64,000 nucleotides of DNA from Halodesulfovibrio sp. (GTDB lineage: Bacteria; Desulfobacterota; Desulfovibrionia; Desulfovibrionales; Desulfovibrionaceae): positions 1 to 64,000 of the forward strand of contig NZ_JADMLB010000051.1 in NCBI RefSeq assembly GCF_015482765.1. The letters are read 5' to 3'. Shown one piece after another: positions 33,408 to 42,322 of this stretch; position 1 is the stretch's first letter; every line of letters starts with the position of its first letter. Under the pieces are notes generated by a model. The model made no database searches. It was not told the DNA's origin and saw only the letters and a program-made list of their open reading frames with translations. The position numbers were made by a program, and so were the translations under genes.

Positions 33408-33990
33408 CATATTGAAACGCATGTCGCCTATAGTCCCACTATTATTACGATTTATTTCTATTCGTCCTAGATCAAGTCTCTAGAATTTTTGTAGCCGCGT
33501 ACATGATTTTTGGTACTATACACCTTTTATATTTCAACATGTTAGCCAAATACGCTACGTTATTGTGCATAAAACAGCACATAATTCCTATACATATTTT
33601 CACGTAGAAGCGTACGCCTTATTACCTGCCCTAAGTGCATAATTTCCAACAGATGATAATTCCATATTTCAGAGGATGTGCATTTATCTCTTGTTTTATA
33701 AAAAGTTTTCAACAACGAGAAAGCGTTTTGTTTTGCACAGTGATTCTTTCACTACTGCAATACAACTTTGTTGATCGATTAATACTTGCTCAATACAGTA
33801 TATATTGAATGCAGTATTTTTTCTTTAGCCTATATATAAACGCAATTTTCTAAAAACTCACTCTCTAAAGAGTACGACAAGGATTAGCCCCCATGTCGCT
33901 TTGGTACGGTGAGTATTTTTTGAAACTCTCGGTATAAAATTTTGAACGGCTTTTAGTTTAGAGTCTTTGTGAATTCAAGAAGGAATTATC
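33408..33990. other. Long AT-rich upstream region of the porin gene
   Basis: About 580 bases with no gene. Such long leaders are common before highly expressed porins and probably hold several regulator sites. A candidate promoter is listed separately; a stretch TTGGTACGGTGAG at about 33900 is unusually GC-rich for the region. Confidence 0.5.
33771..33799 (+). promoter_or_regulatory. Candidate porin promoter
   Basis: TTGATC (33771-33776) and TACAGT (33794-33799) lie 17 bp apart in an AT-rich stretch, giving a leader of about 185 bases. Confidence 0.4.
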
Positions 33991-35265
33991 ATGAAACGTA
34001 TTATTACTCTTGCACTTGCTTTGTGCATGGTATTCGGCGCAGCGCTCAACGCTTCTGCTGCTGAAATCAAAGCTTCCGGTAACATGTGGGTAGGCTACGA
34101 CTACCTTAACGTTGACAACGACGGTAAAAAAACCGACTTCAAACAGCGTTTCCGTACTCAGATCGACATCATCGCATCTGAAGCTCTCTCCGGTACCGTA
34201 TTCTTCGAAATTAACAACACTTGGGGCCATAACGGCAACAAAATCGGTAACGGCTCCGGTGGTGACCTCGGCGCTGACGGTGTAAACATTCAGACCCGTC
34301 GTGCTTACCTCGACTTCCTCGTACCTAACACTGCTATTAAAGTACGTGCTGGTATCCAGGGCTTCGCACTTCCAGGTGCTATCGCTGGTAACGTAGTACT
34401 CAACGACGACCTCGGTGCTATCGTTGCTTCTACCTCTTACTCCAACTTCGACTTCACTGCATTCTACGGCCGTCCTTACGACCAGCATGACGCAGACGGT
34501 TACGACAAACCAGAATCTTCTGTTGACGTTTACGGTCTCGTAGTTGCTGCTAACTTCGACACCATCACTATTTCCCCATACGCTATGTGGGCTGCAACCG
34601 GTGAAAACGCTACAACATTCTCTGATAAAGATAATGACGGTGTTAACGACAAATTCAACCGTGACACACAGTGGTACGGTGTTGCTGTAGAAGCAACTCC
34701 TATCGCAAACCTCGTTCTTTCCTTCGACGGCGTTTACGGTAAATCTTCCGGTAAAGACGGCGGCTTCCTCGTTGCAGGTAAAGCAGCTTACACCACTGAA
34801 TACTGCGTACCTGCAATTAAAGCTTGGTACGGTTCCGGTAACGACAGCGATGGCGAAGGCCGTATGACTGTTCTCGACAACGGCGGCGACTACGCTGTAA
34901 CCACTCTCGTTGGTGAAGGTGCAGTAGGCCCTATGTCTGACGCAGTATTCGGTAACGCACTTGGCAAATGGGGTATCGCACTCGAAGCTGATGAAATCTC
35001 CTTCATCAACAAAGTGTCCCACATTGCTCGCGTAGCTTACATCCGCGGTACTAACGACGACTCCAACAACGATCTCAGCATCGAAAACTGGAGCGAAGAC
35101 GACAGCGCTGTTGAAATCGACTTCGTTACTACTTACAGCATGTACGACAACCTCGATCTCGTTGCAGACCTCGCTTACGCTTTCACTGACTTCGACAGCG
35201 AAAACGCTAACTCAAGCGTAGACAACGTATTCAAAGCTGGTATCCTCGCCGTTTACAGCTTCTAA
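33991..35265 (+). CDS. Outer-membrane homotrimeric porin
   Basis: The 424-residue product has a signal peptide (MKRIITLALALCMVFGAALNASA) and a 16-strand-type beta-barrel pattern with alternating aromatic residues, ending in ILAVYSF with the terminal Phe needed for outer-membrane insertion. ASGNMWVGYDYLNVDNDG at the mature start is typical of Desulfovibrio porins. Codon choice is extremely biased (GGT, GCT, AAC, GAC), the sign of a very highly expressed gene. AAGAAGGAA precedes the start. Confidence 0.92.
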   Translation: MKRIITLALALCMVFGAALNASAAEIKASGNMWVGYDYLNVDNDGKKTDFKQRFRTQIDIIASEALSGTVFFEINNTWGHNGNKIGNGSGGDLGADGVNIQTRRAYLDFLVPNTAIKVRAGIQGFALPGAIAGNVVLNDDLGAIVASTSYSNFDFTAFYGRPYDQHDADGYDKPESSVDVYGLVVAANFDTITISPYAMWAATGENATTFSDKDNDGVNDKFNRDTQWYGVAVEATPIANLVLSFDGVYGKSSGKDGGFLVAGKAAYTTEYCVPAIKAWYGSGNDSDGEGRMTVLDNGGDYAVTTLVGEGAVGPMSDAVFGNALGKWGIALEADEISFINKVSHIARVAYIRGTNDDSNNDLSIENWSEDDSAVEIDFVTTYSMYDNLDLVADLAYAFTDFDSENANSSVDNVFKAGILAVYSF

Positions 35266-35296
35266 TTAAACCTACTCAGAAACTAAAAGCCTAATG

Positions 35297-35333
35297 AAAG
35301 GGGGTGCTGGAAACAGCATCCCCCTTTTTTTTT
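35297..35333 (+). terminator. Strong intrinsic terminator of the porin gene
   Basis: AAAGGGGGTGCTG/CAGCATCCCCCTTTT stem, loop GAAA, then a run of T. Confidence 0.9.
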
Positions 35334-35526
35334 GCCTTCGGCGAGGAGGGCTCTGCCCCTCCACCCCGCGAGAGGGAGCCCCTCTCGACTGGCGATATGC
35401 GAAGTGAAAAAAGTCGTTGATGTAGGTTTTGGCTTCATCGAAGGACAGCGGCTGTTTTTCGTAAAACTTTTCGTAAGCCCTAACGGGGGGTGCAGGGGGA
35501 ATCATTTCCCCTGCCCGTCGGAGACA
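35333..35526 (+). repeat. Dispersed palindromic repeat element, copy B
   Basis: Same element as at 41588-42222, in plus orientation: TGCCTTCGGCGAGG at the start, CGAGAGGGAGCCCCTCTCG palindrome, and GCAGGGGGAATCATTTCCCC near the end. It follows the porin terminator directly. Confidence 0.85.
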
Positions 35527-35560
35527 AAAAACTCAAAAAAACTCTTACACAAATTGCTCA

Positions 35561-35598
35561 CGGGGTGGAGGGGCAGCGCTCCCCTCGCCGAAGGCAAC
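35561..35598 (-). repeat. Partial inverted copy of the repeat end
   Basis: CGGGGTGGAGGGGCAGCGCT through CCGAAGGCAAC is the left end of the element in opposite orientation, 35 bases after copy B. Together they form a large inverted repeat. Confidence 0.7.
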
Positions 35599-35604
35599 AG
35601 AACA

Positions 35605-35634
35605 CAAAAAAAAGACTCCGGATTCGGAGTCTTT
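35605..35634 (-). terminator. Terminator of msrB
   Basis: AAAGACTCCG/CGGAGTCTTT stem with loop GATT; the preceding A-run is a T-run on the minus strand. Confidence 0.85.
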
Positions 35635-35642
35635 CTTATATG

Positions 35643-36185
35643 CTATTTCTTTTTAAACAGGTGCAGATACTCGCCGTAGCCATCCTTCTTCATATCTTCC
35701 ATAGGAATAAACCGGAGCGCTGCGGAGTTAATGCAGTAACGCAGATGACTTGGCGGCGGGCCGTCAGTAAACCGATCACCAAGATGCGAGTCAGAAGTTT
35801 TGCTCCGCACCTCGTAGGCTTCACCAAAGAAAGAGAACTTTTTATGCAGAGTCAGGTACTTCGAATCGATAGGCTTTGTGAATGCAGGCCAGCCAGAACC
35901 GGAATCATATTGATCTGTTGTGCTGAACAGCGGTGCTCCTGAAAGCAAATCAACATAAATACCATTACGAGAATAAAACTTGTAGTACGGATTCTTAAAC
36001 GGTGTTTCCGTACCGTCTTCCTGTGTTACTTTGTATTGTAAGGGAGTTAACAGCTTCCGCACCTCTGCATCTGAAGGCTTTTTATATGTATCCCACGGCG
36101 CAGCATTTGCCACAGCAGCACCGGAAGCAAAACAAAACATTGTACATACAGTTAACAAACACGTTATCATTCTGTTCTTTTTCAT
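35643..36185 (-). CDS. msrB: Exported peptide-methionine (R)-S-oxide reductase
   Basis: Repairs oxidised methionine, here probably in the periplasm. The 180-residue product has a signal peptide (ending ANAAP) followed by the MsrB domain: YKVTQEDGTETPFKNPYY, YDSGSGWPAFTKPI, SHLGDRFTDGPPPSHLRYCI with catalytic Cys in RYCINS. The two CxxC zinc pairs of many MsrB proteins are absent. It is transcribed toward the porin gene. Confidence 0.93.
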   Translation of the reverse strand: MKKNRMITCLLTVCTMFCFASGAAVANAAPWDTYKKPSDAEVRKLLTPLQYKVTQEDGTETPFKNPYYKFYSRNGIYVDLLSGAPLFSTTDQYDSGSGWPAFTKPIDSKYLTLHKKFSFFGEAYEVRSKTSDSHLGDRFTDGPPPSHLRYCINSAALRFIPMEDMKKDGYGEYLHLFKKK

Positions 36186-36507
36186 TTTTCCTCCAATACT
36201 TGTTACGAAACACTATAGTCTTTTCACCAATAATGCGTTCCGGTACTCGTATTCTTGATTACCGCCGTTATAACGCATTCTGGAATTGGACTCATAGTAT
36301 TTATTCCACGAGTGTCCACTCACCTTAACTCTTTGCAAACCTCCCCTCTTCTATGATCCGCCCGCCTTTAATCGATATTTTTGACTTTTAAATAAGTCTG
36401 ACTATATCTCTCAACAAATAGTAACGCAGAATAAATACAGCTGTATTGAAAAGACATGGTCAATCTTGTACAGACACCATGATTTGTAACTTTTAATGGG
36501 GTGGGAA
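36186..36507. other. 322-bp divergent intergenic region
   Basis: Lies between msrB and the COG3014-type operon. No gene, strong palindrome or clear promoter was seen. Confidence 0.4.
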
Positions 36508-37941
36508 ATGAACCGATTCTCATTTGTATTACTTCTGTCGGTAATATTGATGTCCGGCTGCGCAACAATGCAGCAACAGGACCAAAGTGCGTTACTCAAG
36601 CCGTACTATCTGGGTGACACTGCGACAGCCTCCTCTGTTCTTGAAACTGACTATGACCGTGCCCTGCCATTCTTGCTCGATGCGAGCATGGTTCGCTTCA
36701 GTCAGGGTAACTTTCAAGAAGCGTACACTCTGCTCAATGAATCTGAAGCAGAGGTCAAAAATGATGAGACTGAAAGCGATGTTTACGCTGCATCCAAGGT
36801 TCTCGGAGAAGTTCTCTTTAACAGGGAACTCATGAACTATAAGCCGCGTTCAAGCGACACGGTTCTTATCAACATGTACAAAGGTGTTTCTCTGCTCGCG
36901 CTTAATGATAACGATGGAGCACGCGTAGAGTTCAACCGTACGCTGGATCGCCAGCGCCGCGCGGTTGAAAAGTACAAAGAAGAAATTAAAGAGCTGCGTG
37001 AAGAAGCCAAGGAGCAAAAGGCAAAACAGCGAAAAGAAGTTGCCCAGCGTAAGAAGGCAAAAGATAAAACGCCTGTTCTTGACCTTTTGCGCATTCAGAG
37101 TGTTGCAAAAGAATCCGTGTACCAAAGTATGCCGGAGGTAAACCACTGGACAGGGTACGGTAATTTTGTAAACCCGTATGCAACCTATCTTTCCGGTTTA
37201 TACTTTTGCACAAACGGCGAAATGAAAAGCGATTACAACAAGTGTAATACCATGTTGAAGCGTGTGAAGGGGATGGTTCCGAAAAACTCATACCTTCAGC
37301 TGGACACCGCCATGTCCAGAGACTTTGCTCGCGGAAGAAAAACCAGCAAGTATCGTAAACCTACCGTCTGGGTCATTTTTGAAAATGGCCTCGCACCGGA
37401 GGTTGATGAATTACGTCTGGATATTCCACTCTTCCTTGCTGGAGAACGTGCCGGAGTTTCCATGGTTTCTTTTGCAATGCCCCGTCTGAAAACCCGCGAT
37501 GAAGCACTGCGCTACATTCAGGTAAAATCCGGCTCTAAGAAATACACCTCTAAAGAGCTCTGTAACTTTGACAGGGTAATGCAGGCGGAATACAAAGCAC
37601 ATCTGACATCAACAATCACCAAAGCTGTTGCTTCCACTGCTACTAAAACATTTGTTCAATACCTTGCGCAGCGCAGTGGCGGACAGCTTGCAGGTATCGC
37701 AACCGGTCTCTTTACCTCTGTAATGACGCAGGCAGACACACGCTCTTGGCTTTCCCTGCCGAAAAACGTGCAGATGATGCGAGTACCGAAACCGAAAAAT
37801 AACACACTGAATATTCAGGCTCCAAACGGCGCAGTACTGGCGACAGTAGCGCTTCCGGACACCAAATATTCTATTGTTCATGTCCGTATGCCACAGGCAG
37901 GCAGCCTGCCGTATGTACAGACTATTCCACTTGGCAAATAG
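36508..37941 (+). CDS. COG3014-family lipoprotein
   Basis: The 477-residue product has a lipobox (LMSGC) at about residue 17. It continues with a TPR-like helical part (FLLDASMVRFSQGNFQEAYT), a basic coiled-coil linker (about 150-190: KEEIKELREEAKEQKAKQRK) and a C-terminal beta part. It matches the uncharacterised COG3014 family, which occurs beside LpoB- and CsgG-type genes. The ATG at 36508 follows GGGGTGGG; the ATG at 36496 precedes that site. Confidence 0.82.
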   Translation: MNRFSFVLLLSVILMSGCATMQQQDQSALLKPYYLGDTATASSVLETDYDRALPFLLDASMVRFSQGNFQEAYTLLNESEAEVKNDETESDVYAASKVLGEVLFNRELMNYKPRSSDTVLINMYKGVSLLALNDNDGARVEFNRTLDRQRRAVEKYKEEIKELREEAKEQKAKQRKEVAQRKKAKDKTPVLDLLRIQSVAKESVYQSMPEVNHWTGYGNFVNPYATYLSGLYFCTNGEMKSDYNKCNTMLKRVKGMVPKNSYLQLDTAMSRDFARGRKTSKYRKPTVWVIFENGLAPEVDELRLDIPLFLAGERAGVSMVSFAMPRLKTRDEALRYIQVKSGSKKYTSKELCNFDRVMQAEYKAHLTSTITKAVASTATKTFVQYLAQRSGGQLAGIATGLFTSVMTQADTRSWLSLPKNVQMMRVPKPKNNTLNIQAPNGAVLATVALPDTKYSIVHVRMPQAGSLPYVQTIPLGK

Positions 37942-37991
37942 CTCTTACAGCTTACTATATTCATTCATTTTTTTACGACGGAGCACACACA

Positions 37992-38606
37992 ATGAAAAAA
38001 TTATTACTTCTGATGGTTATCGCTCTTATTGCCCTCACCTCCGGTTGTGGCAAACGCAACGAAGCAACCATGATTGATCCATACAACGACACCAACCCAC
38101 GCATTATGGGCCTCGGCTACAGAGACTTCGAACAGGCTGCAAACACAGCTGTTAATGAAATGCTTGCATCCGGTGCTGTTTCCAAGCCGGGTGGCGGTCG
38201 CTACGTCATGGTTGTTTCCCGTGTTATCAACGACACCATGCAGAACATCGACACAGACCAGCTTGTTAAAAAAATCCGCGTTCAGCTTCTGCGTAGCGGT
38301 AAAGTTGTAACAACTACTGCTATCGGCGTTGACGGTGCAGAAGATCCAATGGTTGCAGCAGCTCGCAAGCTCAGAAAATCTAAAGAAGTAAACCAGAAAA
38401 CTGTGGCTCGCAAAGGCCAGATTATTGCTCCTGATTTAAGCCTTTCCGGCAAAATCATTCAGCGTAACCACCGTATCGATTCTGATACAGATCAGATCGA
38501 ATACTTCTTTATGCTCACTCTTACCGACATCAACACCGGTCTTGCATTCTGGGAAGGCGAAACTCCGATCATCAAACGCGGTGATTCCGGAACTGTCTCT
38601 TGGTAG
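37992..38606 (+). CDS. LpoB-like penicillin-binding-protein activator lipoprotein
   Basis: The 204-residue product has a lipobox (ALTSGC) and the LpoB/YcfM fold: GLGYRDFEQAANTAVNEMLA, RYVMVVSRVINDTMQNIDTD, LSLSGKIIQRNHRID and a C-terminal FMLTLTDINTGLAFWEGE. LpoB in Enterobacteria stimulates PBP1b; in this operon context the true partner may differ. 50 bases separate it from the gene before. Confidence 0.82.
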   Translation: MKKLLLLMVIALIALTSGCGKRNEATMIDPYNDTNPRIMGLGYRDFEQAANTAVNEMLASGAVSKPGGGRYVMVVSRVINDTMQNIDTDQLVKKIRVQLLRSGKVVTTTAIGVDGAEDPMVAAARKLRKSKEVNQKTVARKGQIIAPDLSLSGKIIQRNHRIDSDTDQIEYFFMLTLTDINTGLAFWEGETPIIKRGDSGTVSW

Positions 38607-38741
38607 ACACCTTCTAGCACCGGATACACAGATCTATTTACACGGATGAAAAGCTCTGCGCAGTGCCTGAAATGGCACATCACACGGTGTACATAACGCA
38701 CTGTTGCTCCATTTTTCCGCGCTGTGCGGAGCTGTTCATTC

Positions 38742-38767
38742 GGGCTGATTCTTCAGCCCTTTTCTTT
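38742..38767 (+). terminator. Intra-operon terminator
   Basis: GGGCTGA/TCAGCCC with loop TTCT and TTTTCTTT, 28 bases before the next start codon. It probably reduces expression of the two downstream genes compared with the two lipoproteins. Confidence 0.65.
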
Positions 38768-38794
38768 ACTGTATTTCCTCTTCCGGAGAACTAC

Positions 38795-40231
38795 ATGCAG
38801 AAACACATTTCACGTTCTGTTCAGTGCTGCATTACAGCACTCGTCACCCTGCTCTTTCTGCCTGCACTGTCCTTTGCTTCAGGCACACAAAGTCTTGAGG
38901 CTCCGGCACCAGCCACAGAGCAGCAAGCTATTGCTATTGAAGAAGCCATTGCTGATGCAGCTGTACCGCAGGTGGTCGACCCGCGTGCTGAACTTGATGA
39001 ACTTATTGCTATCTATAACGAAAGCGGCAAGGGTGCGGCTTTTCAACGCAGACACGACAATCGCCAATTGTTTTACACAGTAAGCAGAGCCCGCGTAAAA
39101 GTTGCCGCCGACCATCCGGACTGGGCTAACTTCCGCGTTATGGCATTTGAGGAAGCCCTCCTCAAAGCACAGGCAGAATACATGAAATTCCTTGGCGTAA
39201 CCGTACGTGCAAAAGCACTGCAAAGCGTTAAAGAAGATCCGACCATGCCGGAATTCACTCGTGATGACCTTGGCAATACAAACAGATTTGAAGAGATTCT
39301 GGATAAAGCTGTTACCGTTCTCGGTGCAAAGCTGGACTCCATGCTTGATGAAAACGACATTGATCCTGAAAAATTCAAAGCTCTTCCTAAAGAAAAGAAA
39401 AAAGACCTGCTCCGCAATGCCATTGAAAAACGCACGCTCACAACAGCCAGTGCAGAGCTTTCAGGCATGATTCCGGTGCAGACCTTTGAAGCAAACAATG
39501 CAGAAGGCCGTCATGAAGTTGCCGTTGCAGTTGTTGCTTCCCCTAAATTCAAAAGCTGGGTTTCCTCAATCATAACCAACAAAGGAAACCTGAAAGCGAA
39601 CCCGCGTAAAGCCGGCGGCGCAACTGTGCGTCAGATCATCGGTAAAAATCCTGCTGCGTTATTCCAGCAATTCGGTATCCGTCGTATCTACAACGAAAAA
39701 GGTTATCCGGTTCTCGTGTCATACGGTCAGGCCGGCAACTCATACACCGGAAACGACTACGACGAACGCGCTGAAGGCCGCGAAATGGCACTCCGTCATG
39801 CGGATGCACAGGCATACGCAAACTTCGCTTTCCTCTTCAAATCCCACGGGATGTTCAATCAGGAAGAAGGCCGCAAGACTATTGAAAAGACTATCGGCAA
39901 AATCCAGCAGGAAGCAGACGGCAGTACCTTCAGCAGCAAGGAACGCTCTAAAGAATTTGTGAGCACCCTTAACGAAACCATCAGTGCAAAAGGTCACGTC
40001 AGCAACCTTCCGGGCGTACGCAAGCTCACCACATGGGTATACAAACACCCTGAATACAATCAGGAGATAGTCGGCGTTATCTACACTTGGTCTCCACAGT
40101 CCAACAGACTTGCGCGCGAACTGAAACGGGCAACCCGAACAAACAAACCCGCAACTGCTCAGAAAACTCAAAAACGAACTTCTACCAACGCAGTTATGGG
40201 TCAGGAGATGATGGATGTTGACGATTTTTAA
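38795..40231 (+). CDS. Exported DUF6844-type protein
   Basis: The 478-residue product has a signal peptide ending ALSFA and a mature part with regular helices early (ELDELIAIYNESGKGAAFQR) and a mixed region later (LFQQFGIRRIYNEKGYPVLV). It is the usual neighbour of LpoB/CsgG-type genes. The ATG at 38795 follows CCGGAG; a longer frame upstream reads through the terminator and is rejected. Confidence 0.72.
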   Translation: MQKHISRSVQCCITALVTLLFLPALSFASGTQSLEAPAPATEQQAIAIEEAIADAAVPQVVDPRAELDELIAIYNESGKGAAFQRRHDNRQLFYTVSRARVKVAADHPDWANFRVMAFEEALLKAQAEYMKFLGVTVRAKALQSVKEDPTMPEFTRDDLGNTNRFEEILDKAVTVLGAKLDSMLDENDIDPEKFKALPKEKKKDLLRNAIEKRTLTTASAELSGMIPVQTFEANNAEGRHEVAVAVVASPKFKSWVSSIITNKGNLKANPRKAGGATVRQIIGKNPAALFQQFGIRRIYNEKGYPVLVSYGQAGNSYTGNDYDERAEGREMALRHADAQAYANFAFLFKSHGMFNQEEGRKTIEKTIGKIQQEADGSTFSSKERSKEFVSTLNETISAKGHVSNLPGVRKLTTWVYKHPEYNQEIVGVIYTWSPQSNRLARELKRATRTNKPATAQKTQKRTSTNAVMGQEMMDVDDF

Positions 40232-41492
40232 CACCCCGCCGCGCAAGCTTGTTTTGCGCACGCTGATTATTGCCTGCTTAATGCTGCTCATTTTCTCCAT
40301 TGAGAGCCACGCAAAGGTGGTTACTGCCACCGCAACGGGCAGTGCAGCATCACGTCAGGCAGCTATCGAAGATGCACTCATTCAGGCAGTCCGCCAGATT
40401 AAGGGAGTCAGCCTCGACTCTGCGACTATGTCTGTTCGTTCCGGAAAAACTGTCAGCAAAAACGGCAATCGCTCTGCCAACTTCAAGGCAGAAAATGCAT
40501 CCGTAACCGGTATGAAAAGCTCCGGCGTGATTGCAGGGTACGATATTATTGATGAACACAAGGCGAACGGCTTATGGAACGTTACGCTTGATGCACAAGT
40601 CAACGTTTACGAAACTCCGGGGCTGTCACCAAACAGCCGCCGCAAGCTCGCCATTGTAGGCTTCAAAGCCTCCTCCACCAACCGCAAACGGGGCGTGCCG
40701 ACAGTCTTCCGCCAAAAGCTTACAGACCGTTTAGTACAGAGCCGCCGTTTCACTGTTTTGGATAGAGAAAACGAAGCACTCTACAAACAGGAAAAAGCCA
40801 ACTGGAAAAGCGGTGATTTTGCAGTTGAAGAACAGGCAAAGCTTGGAATGCGCCTTGGAGCAGATTACCTTGTGACAGGCAAAATCCTTTCCTACGTAAC
40901 AACCAGCTCCCGTCAGGACATCAAAGTCACCGGCGAAAGCTACTACGTAGAACGCATTGCCGCGCAGGTTTCCTACAAAGTAATTGTGCCTGCTACCATG
41001 CAGGTTAAGTGGTCTTCCACTGTTACTGTAGATAAAACCTACGAGCGAGACACACAGACTTCCAGAGGCGCACTGTCTGCACGGTTGTCAGAGATGATTT
41101 CACAAAAAATCAGCACTGAGCTGTTACAGGCAATTTACCCGATCAAAGTCATCAAGGTGACAGGTAACCATGTTTTCTTAAACATGGGCGGTGTAAACCT
41201 CAAAGTTGGTCAGTGCTACAGTGTGTATCACCTTGGCGAACGGCTTATTGATCCGTACACCAAGGAATCTCTCGGACGTACTGAGACCAAAGTTGCTACC
41301 ATCAAAGTGACCGAGGTAAAAACCAAATATGCCGTAGCAACCGTTCAACACAGATCCGGCGCGATCTCAAAAGGCAACATATGCCGCCCAGCTGCACGGG
41401 TTTACAGTGGTAAGCACGTAAAGCCGGTACAGCGCAAAAAATCCACCGTGGATTTCTCAAAAAGTGGCGGCGTGAAGCTTCCATTTGATTAA
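40215..41492 (+). CDS. CsgG-like envelope protein
   Basis: The 425-residue product has a signal peptide, a first domain (ATATGSAASRQAAIEDALIQ) like FlgT-N, then a CsgG-like domain: KLAIVGFKASS, FRQKLTDRLVQSRRFTVLDR, KLGMRLGADYLVTGKILSYV. The C-terminal part resembles FlgT-C. There is no lipobox, unlike curli CsgG. It overlaps the gene before by 17 bases. The operon probably builds or regulates an envelope complex. Confidence 0.85.
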   Translation: MLTIFNTPPRKLVLRTLIIACLMLLIFSIESHAKVVTATATGSAASRQAAIEDALIQAVRQIKGVSLDSATMSVRSGKTVSKNGNRSANFKAENASVTGMKSSGVIAGYDIIDEHKANGLWNVTLDAQVNVYETPGLSPNSRRKLAIVGFKASSTNRKRGVPTVFRQKLTDRLVQSRRFTVLDRENEALYKQEKANWKSGDFAVEEQAKLGMRLGADYLVTGKILSYVTTSSRQDIKVTGESYYVERIAAQVSYKVIVPATMQVKWSSTVTVDKTYERDTQTSRGALSARLSEMISQKISTELLQAIYPIKVIKVTGNHVFLNMGGVNLKVGQCYSVYHLGERLIDPYTKESLGRTETKVATIKVTEVKTKYAVATVQHRSGAISKGNICRPAARVYSGKHVKPVQRKKSTVDFSKSGGVKLPFD

Positions 41493-41506
41493 AACAATGA
41501 CTCGCT

Positions 41507-41540
41507 AAAAAGGGTGGAGCAAACGCTCCACCCTTTTTTA
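41507..41540 (+). terminator. Intrinsic terminator of the envelope operon
   Basis: AAAAGGGTGGAGC/GCTCCACCCTTTTT stem with loop AAAC. Confidence 0.9.
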
Positions 41541-41587
41541 TTTTGTTTACTGTTTTTTTAAGAGCTCTTTGTTTTTTGAATTCTTTT

Positions 41588-42284
41588 TGCCTTCGGCGAG
41601 GGGGGCGCTGCCCCTCCACCCCGCGAGAGGGAGCCCCTCTCGACTGGCAATAGGCGAAGTGAAAAAAGTCGTTGATGCAGATTTTGGCTTCATCGAAGGA
41701 CGGCGGCTGTTTTTCGTAAAACCTTCCGTAAGCCCTCACGGGAGGTGCAGGGGGAATCATTTCCCCTGCCCGTCGGAGACAAAAAAATCAAAAAACGCTT
41801 ACACAAATTGCCTTCGGCGAGGGGGGCGCTGCCCCTCCACCCCGCGAGAGGGAGCCCCTCTCGACTGGCAATAAGCAAAATGAAAAAAGTCGTTGATGTA
41901 GATTTTGCCTTCATCGAAGGACGGCGGCTGGTTTTCGTAAAACCTTCTGTCAGCCCTAACGGGGGGTGCAGGGGGAATCATTTCCCCTGCCCGTCGGAGA
42001 CAAAAAAAACAAAAAACGCTTACACAAATTCTCTTCGGCGAGGGGGGCGCTGCCCCTCCACCCCGCGAGAGGGAGCCCCTCTCGACTGACAATAGGCGAA
42101 ATGAAAAAAGTCGTTGATGTAGATTTTGGCTTCATCGAAGGACGACAGCTGGTTTTCGTAAAACCTTCCGTAAGCCCTAACGGGGGGTGCAGGGGGAATC
42201 ATTTCCCCTGCCCGTCGGAGACAAAAAAAATCTTACATAAATTGCCTTCGGCGAGGGGGGCGCTGCCCCCCTCACCGAAGACAA
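41588..42284 (+). repeat. Three tandem 221-bp repeat units plus a partial fourth
   Basis: CTTCGGCGAGGGGGG occurs at 41591, 41812, 42033 and 42246 (periods 221, 221, 213). Each unit contains the dispersed element (about 193 bp) plus a spacer with GCTTACACAAAT. The fourth is cut down to one end forming a hairpin (42246-42280). The units contain several palindromes; frames through them repeat the same peptide and are not genes. The array separates the envelope operon from the T3SS island. Confidence 0.9.
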
Positions 42285-42322
42285 AAAACTCAAACCGTCG
42301 AAGACATAAGCCTTACCTGTAG

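Noticed and set aside
33958-35022. 354-residue frame antisense to the porin
   Set aside because: Produced by the strong codon bias of the porin gene on the other strand; no ribosome site, odd composition.
41588-42284. CRISPR array
   Set aside because: The repeating unit is 221 bp with near-identical content throughout; there are no short repeats with unique spacers and no cas genes.
41569-42322. Overlapping frames of 97-118 codons on both strands in the tandem repeats
   Set aside because: They repeat the same peptide with each 221-bp unit and cross the palindromes; they are repeat translation, not genes.
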